DNA of 64,000 nucleotides from Astropecten irregularis (GCA_963971285.1 OZ020260.1:4746798-4810797), one strand, 5' to 3'. Counted from the stretch's first letter, positions 40,325-53,741 are shown. Numbers and translations are program-made. The notes: generated from the letters alone by a model not told the origin.

Positions 40325-43300
40325 GGGGAACCGGGAAATATACATTTATCCGGCTAATGTAACAAATACCTTTTCTAGAACAATTTTTGCTGTTCATTTT
40401 TCTGATAATAGATAAAGAATGCTCCCAATAAAAGAATACATCAATTTCATGTCGATCTGTTTGGAGGTTATTGAAATAGAGGTAAATGAAGTTTGTGCAC
40501 GACCCTATGGATTTTCGCCCTATATCGTCGCTGTTAAAGTTACCTTTTGTGCGTGTTATCAGGACTGGAATAAATAGAATGGATTGTGTATCATTGTGTG
40601 TACAACAAGGTGGAGTACCCCATCCCTATATATAGACTAATGTGTTTTATGCAAATGAACACAGTGCGGTTCATTAATATGCAGCAATGCATTCAGCCTT
40701 TGCTTTGCCGCCCGGCCATCGCTCCTACTCACATGCATGCACCAACACGTAATGCGCAGACAAAAGGGACGAGGAAGAATAATGAAAAAGATAGATATAG
40801 ATAGATATAGATATAGATAGAGAGAAAAAAAAAATGTGCAGATCGACAAATATTGTATCAGTATGCCCGTTGTTGTAGGCCTAATATTTGCCGATGGGAG
40901 ACAGCATTGTGTGAAGGCCTTAAGTGACCAGACGTAATACATATATACATGTATATATGCAGGCCATGGCCACGCTGAGATTTGGCTCAACGAGAAGAGA
41001 AAGAAAAGAGACAAAAAAACACATCTCGATCCTTGACAATGGAACTCCATTATCCGATCACAGTTTGCCCTTTTTGTGTACGTACGTGACATACTCTGAA
41101 TCATTCAAGTGCGCTCAGTGTTAAAGGGGGAATCACAACATGTTTTTTTTTTACATCGTTGATTCATAGGTTCAGGTTTATACTTGGAACTGTTCAACGC
41201 ATTACAATCGTTGATGTACTTTTTATTATACCATTGCACCTTATAATGATCGGGTTTTATTTTCAGTTGGCCAAGTTCTTTTGCCCGTCATACATTTTAT
41301 AGGCCTTATTCACGGTGCATCCATCCAGCATTTGAAGCAGTGCAATCAAACCGAGGCTTGGATTCAAAATAGTCTGGTACCCGTTTTCTCTTTTTAGAAT
41401 TGGTGTTATCTTTTCCAAAGGGTATACAAGGAAGGTGACGAAATGAATGCGCCATGAATAAGGGCTATTCTGCCCCGTGCATGCAAAATGATAGGTAATA
41501 TCTGTCAGATTTTGTAGTCAAAATTGGCGGTTTATATATCGAGTGTTGATGTAACTGGTTGATATTGTACGCTTGTGATATTGCAACGCTGTCGTGTTAA
41601 TGGTCTGTACCACACTAATTAGGATCTGCATTGTTTAGCAAGCGCGGTCCATGCAACGTTATGTCACCATTAACGTGCCTGAATTGTATCAGTATAAACT
41701 CGCTGCTGTTTTATTGAGTCGTGACGATCGGGCATGCAGCTTTTAATTAATACAGCTCTGCAGTGAGAGTCGGTGGTGTCGCCTATACACGTCATTTCGG
41801 TGCATCCATGTACACTGCTGCATGCATAAGACTAATACACGCGTGTAAGCTATAGACCTGGCAAGCTGTTGCCATCAGAACTGACTCACGCCTGCAAACT
41901 GCGGCGTCTTCAGTTACAGTCAAACGTGGTTAGGGTTTAAAGACAATTACTTCACTATCGGCCAATGTGCCGCTGCTGAACTCTGTATGTTAATTACACG
42001 GTGTGTTACCGGTTCCAGGTAAACTATATATAGATTGATGCCAATGTACTGTAACAGCCAGCGTTATAAATACCACAGCACAATCTTAAACTCTACAAGG
42101 CTTATTCATGGTAAACAGTACAAGTCCTCCTGATGTATTTTCATTATACCATGGAAAATCTTATTTTTTCTCTGATTTATACAGAATCATATAAAATTCT
42201 CAGCAATTTATTTAACATGACATAGCTAGCTATAAGCTAAGAGTTCCCAGTAAAAGATATAGATCTCGCTTTAATCGGCAATTGCTCACAATCAAATGCA
42301 ATTTCCCTACAGCCAAATGAAAAATGTAATAATGTAAATGTACATATTTAGTGTTTCATTATCGACGGGGTTGTGATTTGGCGTTGTAATTTTAGTAAAT
42401 CATTCAGCAAAATGATCTTGCGCGCGCGTTTGTATACAGTGTTGGTATTTTTTCTTAATAATTAGTGCTATAATCAGTAATGTGATACTGTTCTCGTTCT
42501 TTGTGTTGGAATAATGTTGCAATTCCGTGTTGTTATTGTCATCATCAAATGTTGTGTTGTATATCTAGTCAAAGATCATTGCGCGTGCACAACGAACGTT
42601 TAGCATTTTAGTGTTGAAAATTACACTTATTATAGTCACACGTCGTGATTCAATCGTGTATGATCATATCAGTATTGTGTCGCCGCAACAATGTAGGAAT
42701 TGTATTGTATTGTGGCTTCGTTGAGGCATCGTATAATGCGTGTGCATTAATGTAAGGGCTTTCATGTAGTGTGGTTGTATATAATGCCCTATAGTGCATG
42801 TGTAGTCCTATACTTGATAACATTCTGCTCATACACATAGGACTTTCTGACAACTGTTGAATTCTGACAACCTTGAATTGATAATAGCATTGCATGCAGT
42901 AAATTAAAGCGTGCCACTGTTCGATAGTTGTTGTTTTTCTTTCTTGTTGGCGTTTAGGCCTGCTCCAGTGATATGATAAAGGATGGTCTCGGGGAACTCG
43001 TGCCTTGAAAAGGTTTAAAACTCCGTGGAATAATTCTCCTTCAAAAAGCGGCTCTGTTGATTCTCTCTCTCCCCTCTCATACCGGGCCAACAACAAAACA
43101 AAATGCCCCGCTGGGTTGCAACAAAGCCTGGAGAATTTTTAAGCGATTCCGCAAATACATGTTGTTTTTTCTTTCGTTCGTTCTCTGGGCTTCCACTTTT
43201 TTTTTCTTCTTCTTTTTTTCTTTTTTCGTCCTACTCTCCCAACACACACGCGCACACGCAGTCTCTTTGCAACTTGTTGATGCATGGATGAGACTGTGCC

Positions 43301-45962
43301 GAGTCGTATTGTCTGGGGATTACTGGAGGGGGGTGAGAGGAAGTTGAGGGCGAAATCGGCCAAGCGGACGGGGAATTGGTAGGAGGTCGACGCCGGACAA
43401 AGGTCTCTGTCCTACCGGCTCGTGCCGGTCGCGTGGGGGCTTTTGTCCCCCGCACCTCCCCCCGGTCGATCGCTCGCGTGCCGCCGACCAAGTAAAAAGA
43501 AGGAATCCATATTATATAAAAGAAGAGGGGGGCTTAGCAGCGTTTTACCCCATGCAAAGAACTATTCACAAGTGGCCACTCTAACACACACCCACCTATA
43601 ATACCGTTCTGCACGAGAGAGATGGACCCCACTGTGACAGCTATTAGACCGTATATTCCTCTCTTCTTTTCTGTCTATACTTTCCAACTCTCTTTCAATT
43701 CTTTCCATGTCTGGCACCCAATGGACCTTGTCAAAAAACACGGTGATATAATTCCATTCAAGCATTATAATTGGAGGCTTCCATAAATACTCCATTTTCT
43801 ACCCCTTTCTTTCCTTGTTGTGTATTCCCTCCCCTTCTATACCCTTCTTTCTCTCTCTCCTGTTTTTTTTTTTGTGGCTGTAAACCTCGCCATATATAAC
43901 TGTAAGGCGATCGATACCACGTTTTTAGAGGGGGGTACAGAGCCTGTATACCGGGTTAGAGCGAGAGAAAGGAGGCAAGAACAGCGGTGAATCTGGAGGG
44001 TGAAAGTCGGCGGCTTATCGGGGGGAGAGGAAACGGCTCGCTCGCATGACACCTGCACGCTTAAACCCTCTAGCCGGGAGCGGCTGAGCCGTTACGGATA
44101 TATATCCAAAACGAGAGACTGTGCATGCAGGGCCTCGATCGCGTTTGCAAGTGGACTGAGAAAGAATTAAAAAAAAACACCGCCAAAACCAAAAACAAAA
44201 CAAAAACACAAAATGCCCTCACCTCTCCCCTCCCCCCACCCTGTGCCCTTTACAACCAGGGGCAAACAACTATATCTTTTGAGCTGCATTCACACAACAG
44301 GAGCAGAGAAAAAATCCGCAAACCCTGCACCAAATTCGTTGTTGAACCTAAACTTACATCTAGTTTTTGTTTTCTTCTTCTTTACAGCCCATAAAACATG
44401 CGTATTACCAATAGTGATTGGGGAGGTATTTTTGTGTGTGTGAATCGTGGCTCGTATCGCTTTACATAACTGCCGGGAACTGGAGGAAACATCGCTCCCC
44501 TGGAACCAGAGAACGCGTTGGAACCCATCTCTTATTATATCCAACTATATATGATTTTTTTGTCTTTTACCAGGCTTTGCAGCGCATTCGGTATATCAGT
44601 TACACAGTCGTCGCGATAGCGGTTGTGTCGTGGGGACATGTCTTTTTTGTTTTCATTTTTTATCTTTGCATGAACGGCGAATATTGATGACAATGACCTC
44701 CGACATGATTTTGAAAACCAGAACCAGAATCAAAAAGCCTTCAAATCGATGACTGATTATTGAAAAAGATTTTATAGGAAACCCGATGGACAAATATAAA
44801 ACCAGAGCCCGAGCAGCGTTTTGAAAATGGGCCGTTAACAAGGAATTGTTGCACTAATTATAGGGGCAAAGTACCTCAAACCTCCCCCTTCCAAGCTTTC
44901 GTGAGCAATCAGCCTTACCCATCCCCCATTTATTTAACCAGCGCGGCCATTAACACTGCTTGCACTCGAGTGCTAATATGACTCAATGACATGCATATAC
45001 ACCTATATACCGATTCAGACGTTATTCATAATACCCATACAGAAGTCAAACTTAATGCAAGGCAAGTGAAATTGTTTAAACGTGCCTGTGCCACGCGTGG
45101 CGTTAAGTACGACGGAACTTTATTGTCTAGTTCCCCCTCACGATAGTCTCATTTCAACAGGCGAGAGAAAATGAAAATCATAAATGGCAAATCTGCTATT
45201 TGAATCCATCAATAAATAAATACTCCCCTCTCGCTATAGTGCGTTCATTCTTGTTTTACAAAGTGGATCTGCTCGCCCCTAACGGTCGGGTTTCGGCAGG
45301 GGTAATTGAAAGAAATGTGTTAATAAAAAGCGATTCCGTGATGAGGAAGGTGAAGGGGGGAAGCGCTCTTTTCAGGAGGGGAGTGATCATCAGTGTTCCA
45401 GCTCCAATTTATCTTGGTTTTTCATTCGCCTTTCATATAGGAGAGGCTCATTCAATGCATGACATAGTGAGGGAGAGAGTGAGTGAGGTACCCAGCCGCC
45501 TGATTCCGTTGGACCGGAACCACGGTCCACGTGCTGAAGCGAACGGACGGGAGGGAAGCCTTCTCTTTGCCCCCCGTTCCCCGCGTCGATCGCTCCATCC
45601 ACGCCGGGAAATATTCATGATCCGACCGCGGCCCATTTGTCTTGTATAATCGCCCTGTTTAATATGTCAGTGTCGTCAGCTTACTAACTATGTAAAATAC
45701 CCTCAGCAACATCTGCAAGAAAATGAGCTTTGGTGCTTATAATTCCATTGACTTGAACGATGCTGCTTACCAAATCACTTCTGTACAGCAACCGTGCTAA
45801 ACAGATTATTAAAATGATGTTAATCTTTACAATATTCCCTCCCGTTAAAACAATGGTAATAGTTCCCATAACAATAGCCATTGTGAAACATTGTATATTG
45901 CTTTTAATCGTTCGCTGTTGTTCAATGGAATGAGCCTGACAGGCCTACTGCGAAGGTATATT
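40325..45962. other. Long non-coding stretch
   Basis: No gene is recognised. It has a GATA-type microsatellite (40788-40821), T-rich runs at 43193-43226 and 43860-43873, and a GC-richer stretch at 43340-43490 and 45480-45610 without conserved coding. Confidence 0.4.
40788..40821. repeat. GATA/TATAGA microsatellite
   Basis: Repeated AGATAGATATAGATAGATAT-type sequence. Confidence 0.8.
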
Positions 45963-46305
45963 TTAAAGGTGTAATACATGATTGGTTAAGGTCATAGAAC
46001 AGCACTCATACTTTGTCTGATCCAGCATGTAAATGGACAATTTGAGCTCAATCGGACATTCTGACTCACGAGAAAATAGCAAAAACCCGACTCAGTTTTT
46101 CTTTTAAAACAATAAAGAATGGTTTTGATCTTACCCTGACATCAAAACTGTTTTCGGTCTATGTTTACTAATTTTCTGGATAAATACACCATTTCAGGCG
46201 AACAAAATGTTAACGGTATGTTTCTTCATACCCTGAAAGTCATTCGTAACGTAAAGCTGTGGAAATATTTGTTTGGGTATGTTACCAATCCTGTACTGTC
46301 CCTAA
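45963..46305 (-). repeat. Family B inverted-repeat element (B3)
   Basis: Reverse-oriented copy: starts TTAAAGGTGTAATACATGAT, contains GAGCTCAATCGGACATTCTG and GGATAAATACACCATTTCAG, and ends GTTACCAATCCTGTACTGTC. Nearly full length. Confidence 0.75.
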
Positions 46306-46662
46306 ATCTGTAATGGTCAACGACAACATCTGGTTATTGACACGACACAACAACCTGTTGTCCAGCAATATTGTAGTCAATCACCCGTACAGGTGCATTC
46401 AAAAGGCCGTACGTAGCCTGCTATAGCTGTACAGCCAAGCCAAGGCCAAACTGCCACCGACTGAACAATGACACTTGTAATTTATGACGGTCAGTCGCGA
46501 GAATACAATATTCCATGGCAATACAACGCTCAACGGCTTACAATTATTATTGATCATGTCAACGGGTTGTGCTGACAGGGTATTCCGTTTTTATCAAAAT
46601 AAATGGTATAGATTATTGTGTGTATACCCCTCTATAAATCAACAATATCTCTTATGGCCATG

Positions 46663-46923
46663 CGGCTAATTTCATAGAATTGCTTAAGCACCACAATTTG
46701 CTTAAGCACAAAAAAAACTTAAATAAAAATCTGAATAAAATCTGAAGGCCTATGCCAGCCAAAATTCCATGTGAATGTTATTTTCAGCAAATAATGGGCG
46801 AGTGCTAAAAAACAGTAAACATCACATGATAATTTGGTTGGTAAGCCTGTTTGATAAATTCAAGGAAGACTTTACATGCTTGAGCAAATGTTGTGCTTGA
46901 TGCAGCTCTCTGAAATTGGCCCC
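46663..46923. repeat. Family E fold-back element (E5)
   Basis: CGGCTAATTTCATAGAATTG at the left and GCTCTCTGAAATTGGCCCC at the right. The interior (GCCAGCCAAAATTCCATGTG, TGTTTGATAAATTCAAGGAA) is shared with E3 in the same orientation. Confidence 0.8.
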
Positions 46924-47377
46924 AGATTTCCTGAAAGTGCTCGAAACGGTTTTCGTCCCTTTTGCCAACAAGCGCCCGCACCGTACGTAACAGTATTATA
47001 ATCATTGTGTTGATAGCACATTAACGCAGTAATGATTGGCATCGCAAAACCCAGTCAAAAGGTTCACTATACAAAATCAGCCCCATTGTATACAAGACAA
47101 TAGGGCCTACACACTGCATTTTAAACTGATTTGGAATAATTAACGCTTGGTAAAACTGTATGAGAATCTTTATCAATTAAGCGACTTGGCCAGGGAAAAT
47201 ACACCGGCCACTGCATGCATGTAATTATACGATTGCAAGACGGCACAGTTTCTCTTAATGGCGGTAAACGAATATTACGTAATACAATTTACACAGATGC
47301 GCCACAGACCAAAACATTAACATGTCGGGGTCACACAGTACAAAGGATGATGAACCCAGTGCTAATAAGCCAAGCTA

Positions 47378-47754
47378 TTAAAGGTAATATCATACTTTGG
47401 TTTTTGTCAAAGAAAATGCAGATTTATGAGCAAAAATATCAAGTAAGATACAGTAACAATCATCTGTGAAATTCCCAGTCCCGTACTGTGCCCACTTTTT
47501 GAGAAAACGGTGCCGAAAACGCCAACGGCGTTTTTAAATCTTTTCACCGTTATTTTTTATCTTTTAAAGATCAACATTGCTTTTGTTCTTTGGTTTTACT
47601 CCTTTTTTTATAAATACATACAGCATTTCAGGCAGAAACATTTTAACGGTATGTTTCTACCATCACCATCTTTAGGCCTTAACCCTGTAAGTTATAGGTA
47701 CATCTGTGAAGATTTCTGTTTCGGTATGCTACCAAGGTATGATAGTACCTTCAA
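47378..47754 (+). repeat. Family A inverted-repeat element (A2)
   Basis: TTAAAGGTAATATCATACTT at the left; ACCAAGGTATGATAGTACCT at the right. Length is about 377 bp. It carries the ACGGTATGTTTCTACCATCA word common to the family. Confidence 0.8.
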
Positions 47755-48084
47755 AATTTGTTGGATTACATTTTCTTTAAACAACATTGCAATATAACAC
47801 TATAGTTTGTTCCTTTCATTTTCCAATTCGTATTACAAGTTTTGGATGTGTGTGTGGTGGAATTATCACTTATTGACCGTTGGGATCCACTGAAAAAAAT
47901 TCCCTTCATTTTTTTTCCTCCCTTGCGCTAGCAGCATTTGTTCTCTGCCAATGCAGACTATATTTAGCAAAGACGATATACACAGAAGACTGAACAACAA
48001 AAAAATGGGCAGTGTTTTTCATTAAACTCCCCACAAGCAAAAGAGACCGCGTGCCAGATAGATACATCCTCATTGGCGCTCGCA

Positions 48085-48162
48085 GCTATATATATATATA
48101 GGGCCTATATATGTATATATATATAGGGCCTATATATGTATATATATATGTGTATATATATC
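48085..48162. repeat. TA-rich microsatellite with duplicated 30 bp block
   Basis: TATATATATA runs in which the block TATATAGGGCCTATATATGT occurs twice, about 30 bp apart. Confidence 0.8.
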
Positions 48163-48599
48163 TCAAACTCACCCACTGATATTAGCTCTTTTTTTTACCC
48201 TGCACCGTTTTTTTTTCTTCCCTCGAAGTTGGCAATGACGGATCACCGAATGGCCGCAAGCGACTTTCATTTTTGCCCATTAAGTGTCTACGCGGCTTTG
48301 TGTGTGTTATTGGTGATGACCAATAAAAAAAAAATTCGCCGTGGACGCGGAGCTTCGGACTGTCGCTATTGGTTTGTGACGGTCATTGGCATGGAGAATT
48401 GGACCCCTGGTAGTTTGGCCTGCACCGGTGCACTTCTTGTACTGTGTGCGCCGGGACCGTCACTTTTGTTCATCAAAATGTGTTTATGTCTGTATTCATC
48501 ATCCTTATTTTTTTGCACTGAGTCGCAAAGAAACACTTTCTCTTTAGGTGCGGTACAGAATTAGCAATGACATCGGTGAACAAAAGTATAGCAGTGACG

Positions 48600-48870
48600 A
48601 GAACGACAACAGCTGCAGCTGCAGCAACAAGATCAATGACATAAACAACAACAACAACATAACAACAAAAACAACAACAACGACAACATTTATTTTATAA
48701 ATCGCCCAACACAAGGCTCTAGAAAGCCACTTAAGGTGAGGGCTAAAAAGAAAAAGTAATAGAAGAGAAACATGAGCATAATAAAGTAAGATGAAGAGAG
48801 ACAATAACAACAACGAAAACAACAACAACAACATCAACACCAATAACAACAACAACAATAACAATAACCA
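48600..48870. repeat. (AAC)n-type compound microsatellite
   Basis: AAC/AACAAT repeats at 48640-48690 and 48806-48870, broken by about 110 bp of unique DNA. Translation gives Leu or Asn homopolymers, not genes. Confidence 0.85.
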
Positions 48871-49488
48871 CTACAAATGGCATATACATGTACACCTATC
48901 CGCGTGCAGTGCCCTATACCTAAATTGTGGCATACATTATAACCAGAATATGATCACATTATGTACAACATAAATGAAGTTTTTGCCGGGTTTTGTTTAT
49001 ACGGCGTCTAAATTACAAGGGAACAGTGGCATCGCTTTAAAAAAAAAATAGGAGAAATAAAGAACAGTATAGAGGAAAATAAGATACGTATAAAGGCGGC
49101 ACGCTTGGGTAAGAGAACACCGCTTGAACCTTGTAGTGAAACTGGCGTTACCTGCCCAGTGTAGACCTACAACTTAAGGTAAATGTGGCAGCGGCGCCTG
49201 AGCACTGGAATGGACTACAGAAACTGGATATTTGGAACTATTTATGCTCCTCCAGCGAAGCAGTGACGCTATGGCCCACGGTTCATGTTCATACCGTTGC
49301 CCCGCTTGGTATATCATTTGATATTTTTGCCCCCAAGGATCGGCAAGCGACATTGATAAGGTGCGGTGATGTACACTGGGTATGGGTTATCGATTGCCCT
49401 TTTCCTTCATGGACCCCCCCCCCCCCCTTGATGGGGATTGAAACTGTACCATGGGAGAAGAGAGAAAAACACTGTGGTGTCTAAACTC

Positions 49489-49522
49489 CTGATGATGACT
49501 AGAGCAGGCTAGTCGAAACGTT
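49489..49522 (+). ncRNA. Hammerhead-ribozyme-like motif (plus strand)
   Basis: CTGATGA (49489-49495) is followed by one spacer T, a perfect 6 bp stem GACTAG/CTAGTC around the loop AGCAGG, and then GAAAC and GTT. This is the hammerhead order CUGANGA - stem II - GAAA - stem III. The extra base before stem II is shared with the motif at 16489. No UH cleavage strand was found close by, so activity is doubtful. It probably marks a Penelope-like or similar retroelement end; no reverse transcriptase remains here. Confidence 0.4.
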
Positions 49523-52500
49523 GATACCTTAAACGAGAAGTGCGAACGAAATAGAAGTGCGAAAGTACGAACGAAATATTACATGGTGTTTCCACACAAC
49601 CGATCCACATACGTACGTGACCAAACCACTCAAGTATTCTATAACCAGTGGACTGCCATATAATTGTATACTACATACTGATACTCTTTTATGATTTAGA
49701 AAAAAACCGACAGTGAAGGAAATAAAAATCACAAGTCCGGCCCCGTCGACTCCATCTGAAAAGGTTACTGTGCACTTTTTTTTAGGGGGCGAGCCTTTTT
49801 TTTTTATTATTTCCCCGTTCGAGACAAATTATTTCGAATTGGGGCGATCAACGGGATTTGTGCGGGGCTTAGACCGTATAAAACACAGAGCGAGCATCGC
49901 AAACTTCCACCCTCCTCCCGAGAAAAAAATATGATATTTTAATCAACTCCAGGAAGATTTAACACTGAGCTTACACGTGGAGACAAGAGAGAAGGACTCA
50001 TTCCTGTACCTATCACGTCAGTCCCCGCTGGATAGCGTGTCTAAATACCACACGCAATGTACGGGGGAGCCAAACAACAAAAATGAAATAATCATACCTA
50101 ATATTGGGCAGGCGCTCTCAAGTCTGGCTCGCCTAGTATCTAGCGCGCCAAGAGTAAAGACAGAACTCCACACTAAACAGGCCTGGCGTTATTAAGACTA
50201 ATACAGTATAGAACAACCGACCTCCATCCTCCTCCCTTATATTTATATGCTAGACTAATAAATACAAGCAAAAATGGGAGGGGGCAAAAAAAAGAACAGT
50301 GAACCCTAATACTACTCGGGGTGTAACACGTTCAGTCCATCGTGCATATAATCCCCTATGTTTATACAGCTCCGGAATACAAGTTAGCGTTTTGCAGCCG
50401 CGTGGAACGCTTTTTGAGGCTTGCTCAAAAAAAAAAACCGCCACAATGAAATCTGCCAATGCTATCTCAGCCTATGCCCCCGATAGTGTGTTAGTACCAT
50501 TATAGTTTTTAAAAGGCAGCGGCGCAAGGATTTTTTTCCTCTCCCAGTCTTTTTACGGCCAGGTCTCCCATAGGTGCCCGGCTTTACTTCTAAGTCATTT
50601 GCTCGCGGGAAAACAAACAGCGAGGACGGTCCCAAGTCGAGGATCGTGCGGCGAGGGGGGACTGGCTTAATAGCCCGCTTAGCCTGTGGGGAACGCCTGC
50701 ATTGCCGTCTCGGCATACAGAGAAAATACAGGCAGTGTGTAACAAGCCTGATTTAGCCGAGTGGCTCCCTTTTAACGTCTCTTAATGGAAGCTTGTCATA
50801 TTAATTTTTTTTTTTCTTTGAGCAAAAAAAAAAAATGGGATCGAGACAAAAACACTGTGGGAAAGTGTGTAACGGTGAGAAAACTAGGTTTTCTTTTTTG
50901 TGTGTGAGCGTGAGAAGTGACTGTTTATATTGGAGATTGGTTCGGAGTTTATTTGCGATAAAATATTTAGAGAAAATTTCATCTTTAATGATATTTCACG
51001 GGCAATGATTCTAAATTCGCCATTACTATACTCATGTTTTGTTTGTAGTTTATTGGATCTTTTTTGTTTCGAGGAAGTAAGTCAACCAATCAATGAGGCT
51101 GTTAAAAGTGGCCGATGAGCCGGCGTCTCTGATTGGCCAAAAGTTGACACCGGGTGACAGATGAAACTGATTACCATTGAAAACGGAATACCGTCCGTTA
51201 TAAACTTACATGAACACCCAGCACACGTAGGCCTATATACACGTACATAATCGTTCATGATTATAAATCACGCGTGGTTATTATAGACACTATATCTAGA
51301 CATGCATGCGGCCAGGACCATTTTATTGCACAGTACACCGAATTCCTTCAGCTAAGCCATGACTGCGACATAACACTTTGCTTAGCAATTAAGATTGATT
51401 CCTATCTTGATATATCAGACTCAGCACTGTGCGAAATGGGCACCAAGTTAACCAATTCGTATATAAAGATCAAGTTAACCAGAATAGAAAATGATTATCA
51501 TTCACAAACTATATACAGACTGATGAATGCAACTGCATAATACAATGTACATGATTGTGTTGGTTTCTTTCGCGACGTTTTGCTTATAACATCAGCCACG
51601 AAGTTAAGCAGAATTGATAAGCTGCTGTTAGTGATAATGTCATTTAGAATGTGAAAGTACTTTGTGATTGTACTGCCGCCATTGAGAATGTAATTCACGA
51701 AACTTTCGTAGGTTAACTCCCTTAGGGGTTATAGATAAGTTTTATAAACCGTTCGCCCTTTTTTCATACAAAAAGAGCCCAAAAACGACAACATACAAGA
51801 CAGTTCACCAAAAAAAAGTTTGCCCACCGAAGCCGGAAACGAGCGTGCGCGCACATGAACCGTGAACGTCGGGTCCTAAACCCGGCACCCATCCACAAAA
51901 CTCACGGCTGGCAGACTGGCTGGATGGCTGGCTTGCCCCCGGTGAACGTCAGCTTGCACGCGAGCCAGAACCCCCCGGCCCCTAAACCCAGCGGGCTGCA
52001 ACAACTCGCCATGCTTTTGTGAAAGGAAGATTCATCGTGCCATACTCCCAACAAAACAACAGTTCTGAATTTGAATGGGTTTCCGAACAAAGAGATGCGC
52101 CCTGCGACTGCAAATGTTTTGTTTAAGCATACCGTCATGACAATTGTATAGAATGTTTGTCTTTTATCTAGTTTTCTTCCTTTTTTGGTCCACGAAGGGG
52201 CGAAGCACGTGGTTCAATTCACACAAAAGACAACAACGCACGATGCGAGTTGTCAAGTACGACGGATAGCTATATAGCTATCCATTGTTGTCATTTTCGT
52301 AACGCGTGCCATGCCAGAGCGTTAAAAATGGAAGAAATTATAACGATTTTTACGTGGTTGATCTATATTAATCATCTTTACGTGAAGCCATCAAGTTATG
52401 CCATTGTAAAATGACACAGGTTATGTAAAATCGAGAGAGATCCCAAACTACTGAGAAGAGTATAGCCTTTGAACGCACGAGTCTATTTTTGTATACTGTA

Positions 52501-52888
52501 TTGCGATTTTGTCAATTTGTAATGTCGTTTGGAGAAAGTTTGCATTATTATTTTGAATCGCCCGAAGAATCCTGTATGTGTTATAATCCGTTTGTGATTA
52601 TTTTGTAATCCAAATCTGGCGATTGGTTGGTTTTTTCTTCCAGTTTGCTTTTGTGATTTGGTCCTTTTTTTCCTGAGCTCGAAGTTGAAAGAATCTGCAG
52701 AGCACAACACGATCAAGGCAATTTGCTCGAAACGTTGACTCGAATTTCAGATTGATTCTTTACAAATTGTTTTAAACACTTCAACTTTGATGCAAAATCT
52801 GTTTTCCACCAAACCTGCAAAATAACTTTACCCACGAATTGCTTTTAAAAAGTTCAGTCTGTATTAGTAACAAAAATGAGGGACTTAC
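49523..52888. other. Non-coding stretch up to exon 2
   Basis: No exon was recognised. A further TCGAAACGTTGA word lies at 52728-52739, just before exon 2 of the LMX1-type gene. The 51800-51990 part is GC-richer without a convincing frame. Confidence 0.4.
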
Positions 52889-53075
52889 TTTTCGTAGTCC
52901 AGCTTGCAGTAAAGCTTGCGATCCCTGGCGAAGCAGGAGTGTGAGAGAGGTGACTGGCAGACACAGCACTGGAGGCAATGCTCGTGCCAGCAATGATCCA
53001 TGACCTTCATCAGATACCGGTCCTCGATGGCTCTTGCACAGCCAGCGCATACCTCCTTTGACGTTCTGCCGATGC
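52889..53075 (-). CDS. lmx1: LMX1-type LIM-homeodomain factor, coding exon 2 (first LIM domain)
   Basis: 187-nt internal exon encoding residues 22-82 of the predicted protein, with split codons at both ends. It carries one complete LIM double zinc finger, C-X2-C-X17-H-X2-C-X2-C-X2-C-X16-C-X2-D. The ligands are C30, C33, H51, C54 (first zinc) and C57, C60, C77, D80 (second zinc). Words such as [15 protein letters not shown] and [12 protein letters not shown] match LMX1A/LMX1B better than Lhx1/5, Lhx2/9, Lhx3/4, Lhx6/8 or Islet, which differ around the WH..C and YCK..D segments. LIM domains bind cofactors such as LDB. In the family this protein is a developmental transcription factor with a second LIM domain and a homeodomain, neither of which is seen here. 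The acceptor is ATTTTACAG at 53076-53084 and the donor is AA, then GTAAGT, at 52888-52883. The exon ends in phase 2. Confidence 0.9.
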
Positions 53076-53247
53076 CTGTAAAATATATTTTTAGAAGGAG
53101 AAATCAAGAAAAATTCAGGAAACTTGCATCAACTCACAAGCAACTGTAATGATTGGACATTTCCCCCTTCTAAATTGGCCACGAGTTGCATTTCTTACCA
53201 GTAAATTTACCAAGATGCCATTACTCAATTGGTATGGTATACCATAA

Positions 53248-53614
53248 TTAAAGGTAGTATCATACTTGGGTACCATACCAAAACAGAAATTTTCACAGAT
53301 TAACCTATTATAACATACATGGTATAAAGATGGTGATGGTAGAAACATACTGCTAAAATTGTGTGCCTGACATGCTGTATTTATCCAGAAAAGAGTAAAA
53401 CCAGTGACCAAAATTATTTCTGATCTTTTAAAAATCAAAAATAACAGAGAAAAGACTTCAGAAATTCTGAGGCCGTTTTTCACTGCTTTCTCAACAAGTG
53501 GGCACCGTATGGGACTGGAATTTTCACAGACGACTGTTACTGTATCTTCCTTGATATTTTTGCCCATGAATCTGTATTTCTTTGACAAAAACCAAAGTAT
53601 GATATTACCTTTAA
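53248..53614 (-). repeat. Family A inverted-repeat element (A3)
   Basis: Bounded by TTAA at both ends: TTAAAGGTAGTATCATACTT at the left, AAAGTATGATATTACCTTTAA at the right apart from one base. It is in the opposite orientation to A1. A 204-codon minus-strand frame (53115-53729) simply runs through it. It lies 173 bp upstream of exon 2 in the direction of transcription. Confidence 0.85.
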
Positions 53615-53741
53615 GTACAGTATACCCTTGAAGATTATTTTGTTTGAGCACTGCGCACTGGGTAAAATGGTTTTTCAAGTACATTATCAACTTCAATAAT
53701 ACATGTAGTGTTTTCGATGAAATTTTCAACCGATAATCTAA

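Larger units (their letters stand above)
1..52888 (-). other. lmx1: Probable long intron 2 of the LMX1-type gene (5' part)
   Basis: Downstream of the exon 2 donor no second LIM exon or homeobox exon was recognised on the minus strand. I looked for the C-C-C-V-C core of LIM2 and the WFQNQRAK segment of the homeodomain and saw neither. The stretch is repeat-rich, with no convincing coding exons on either strand apart from one decayed P-loop-like fragment. Very long second introns are also typical of vertebrate LMX1 genes. The assignment is inference: a short or divergent exon could have been missed by eye. Confidence 0.5.

Noticed and set aside
45200-45649. 149-codon plus-strand frame
   Set aside because: No recognisable domain or splice context; the GC-rich stretch lowers stop frequency.
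52781-53107. 108-codon minus-strand frame over exon 2
   Set aside because: It is the wrong frame. The LIM domain with all zinc ligands is in another minus-strand frame bounded by splice sites.
53115-53729. 204-codon minus-strand frame upstream of exon 2
   Set aside because: It is read-through of the family A element at 53248-53614; the same words occur in other copies with stops and frameshifts.
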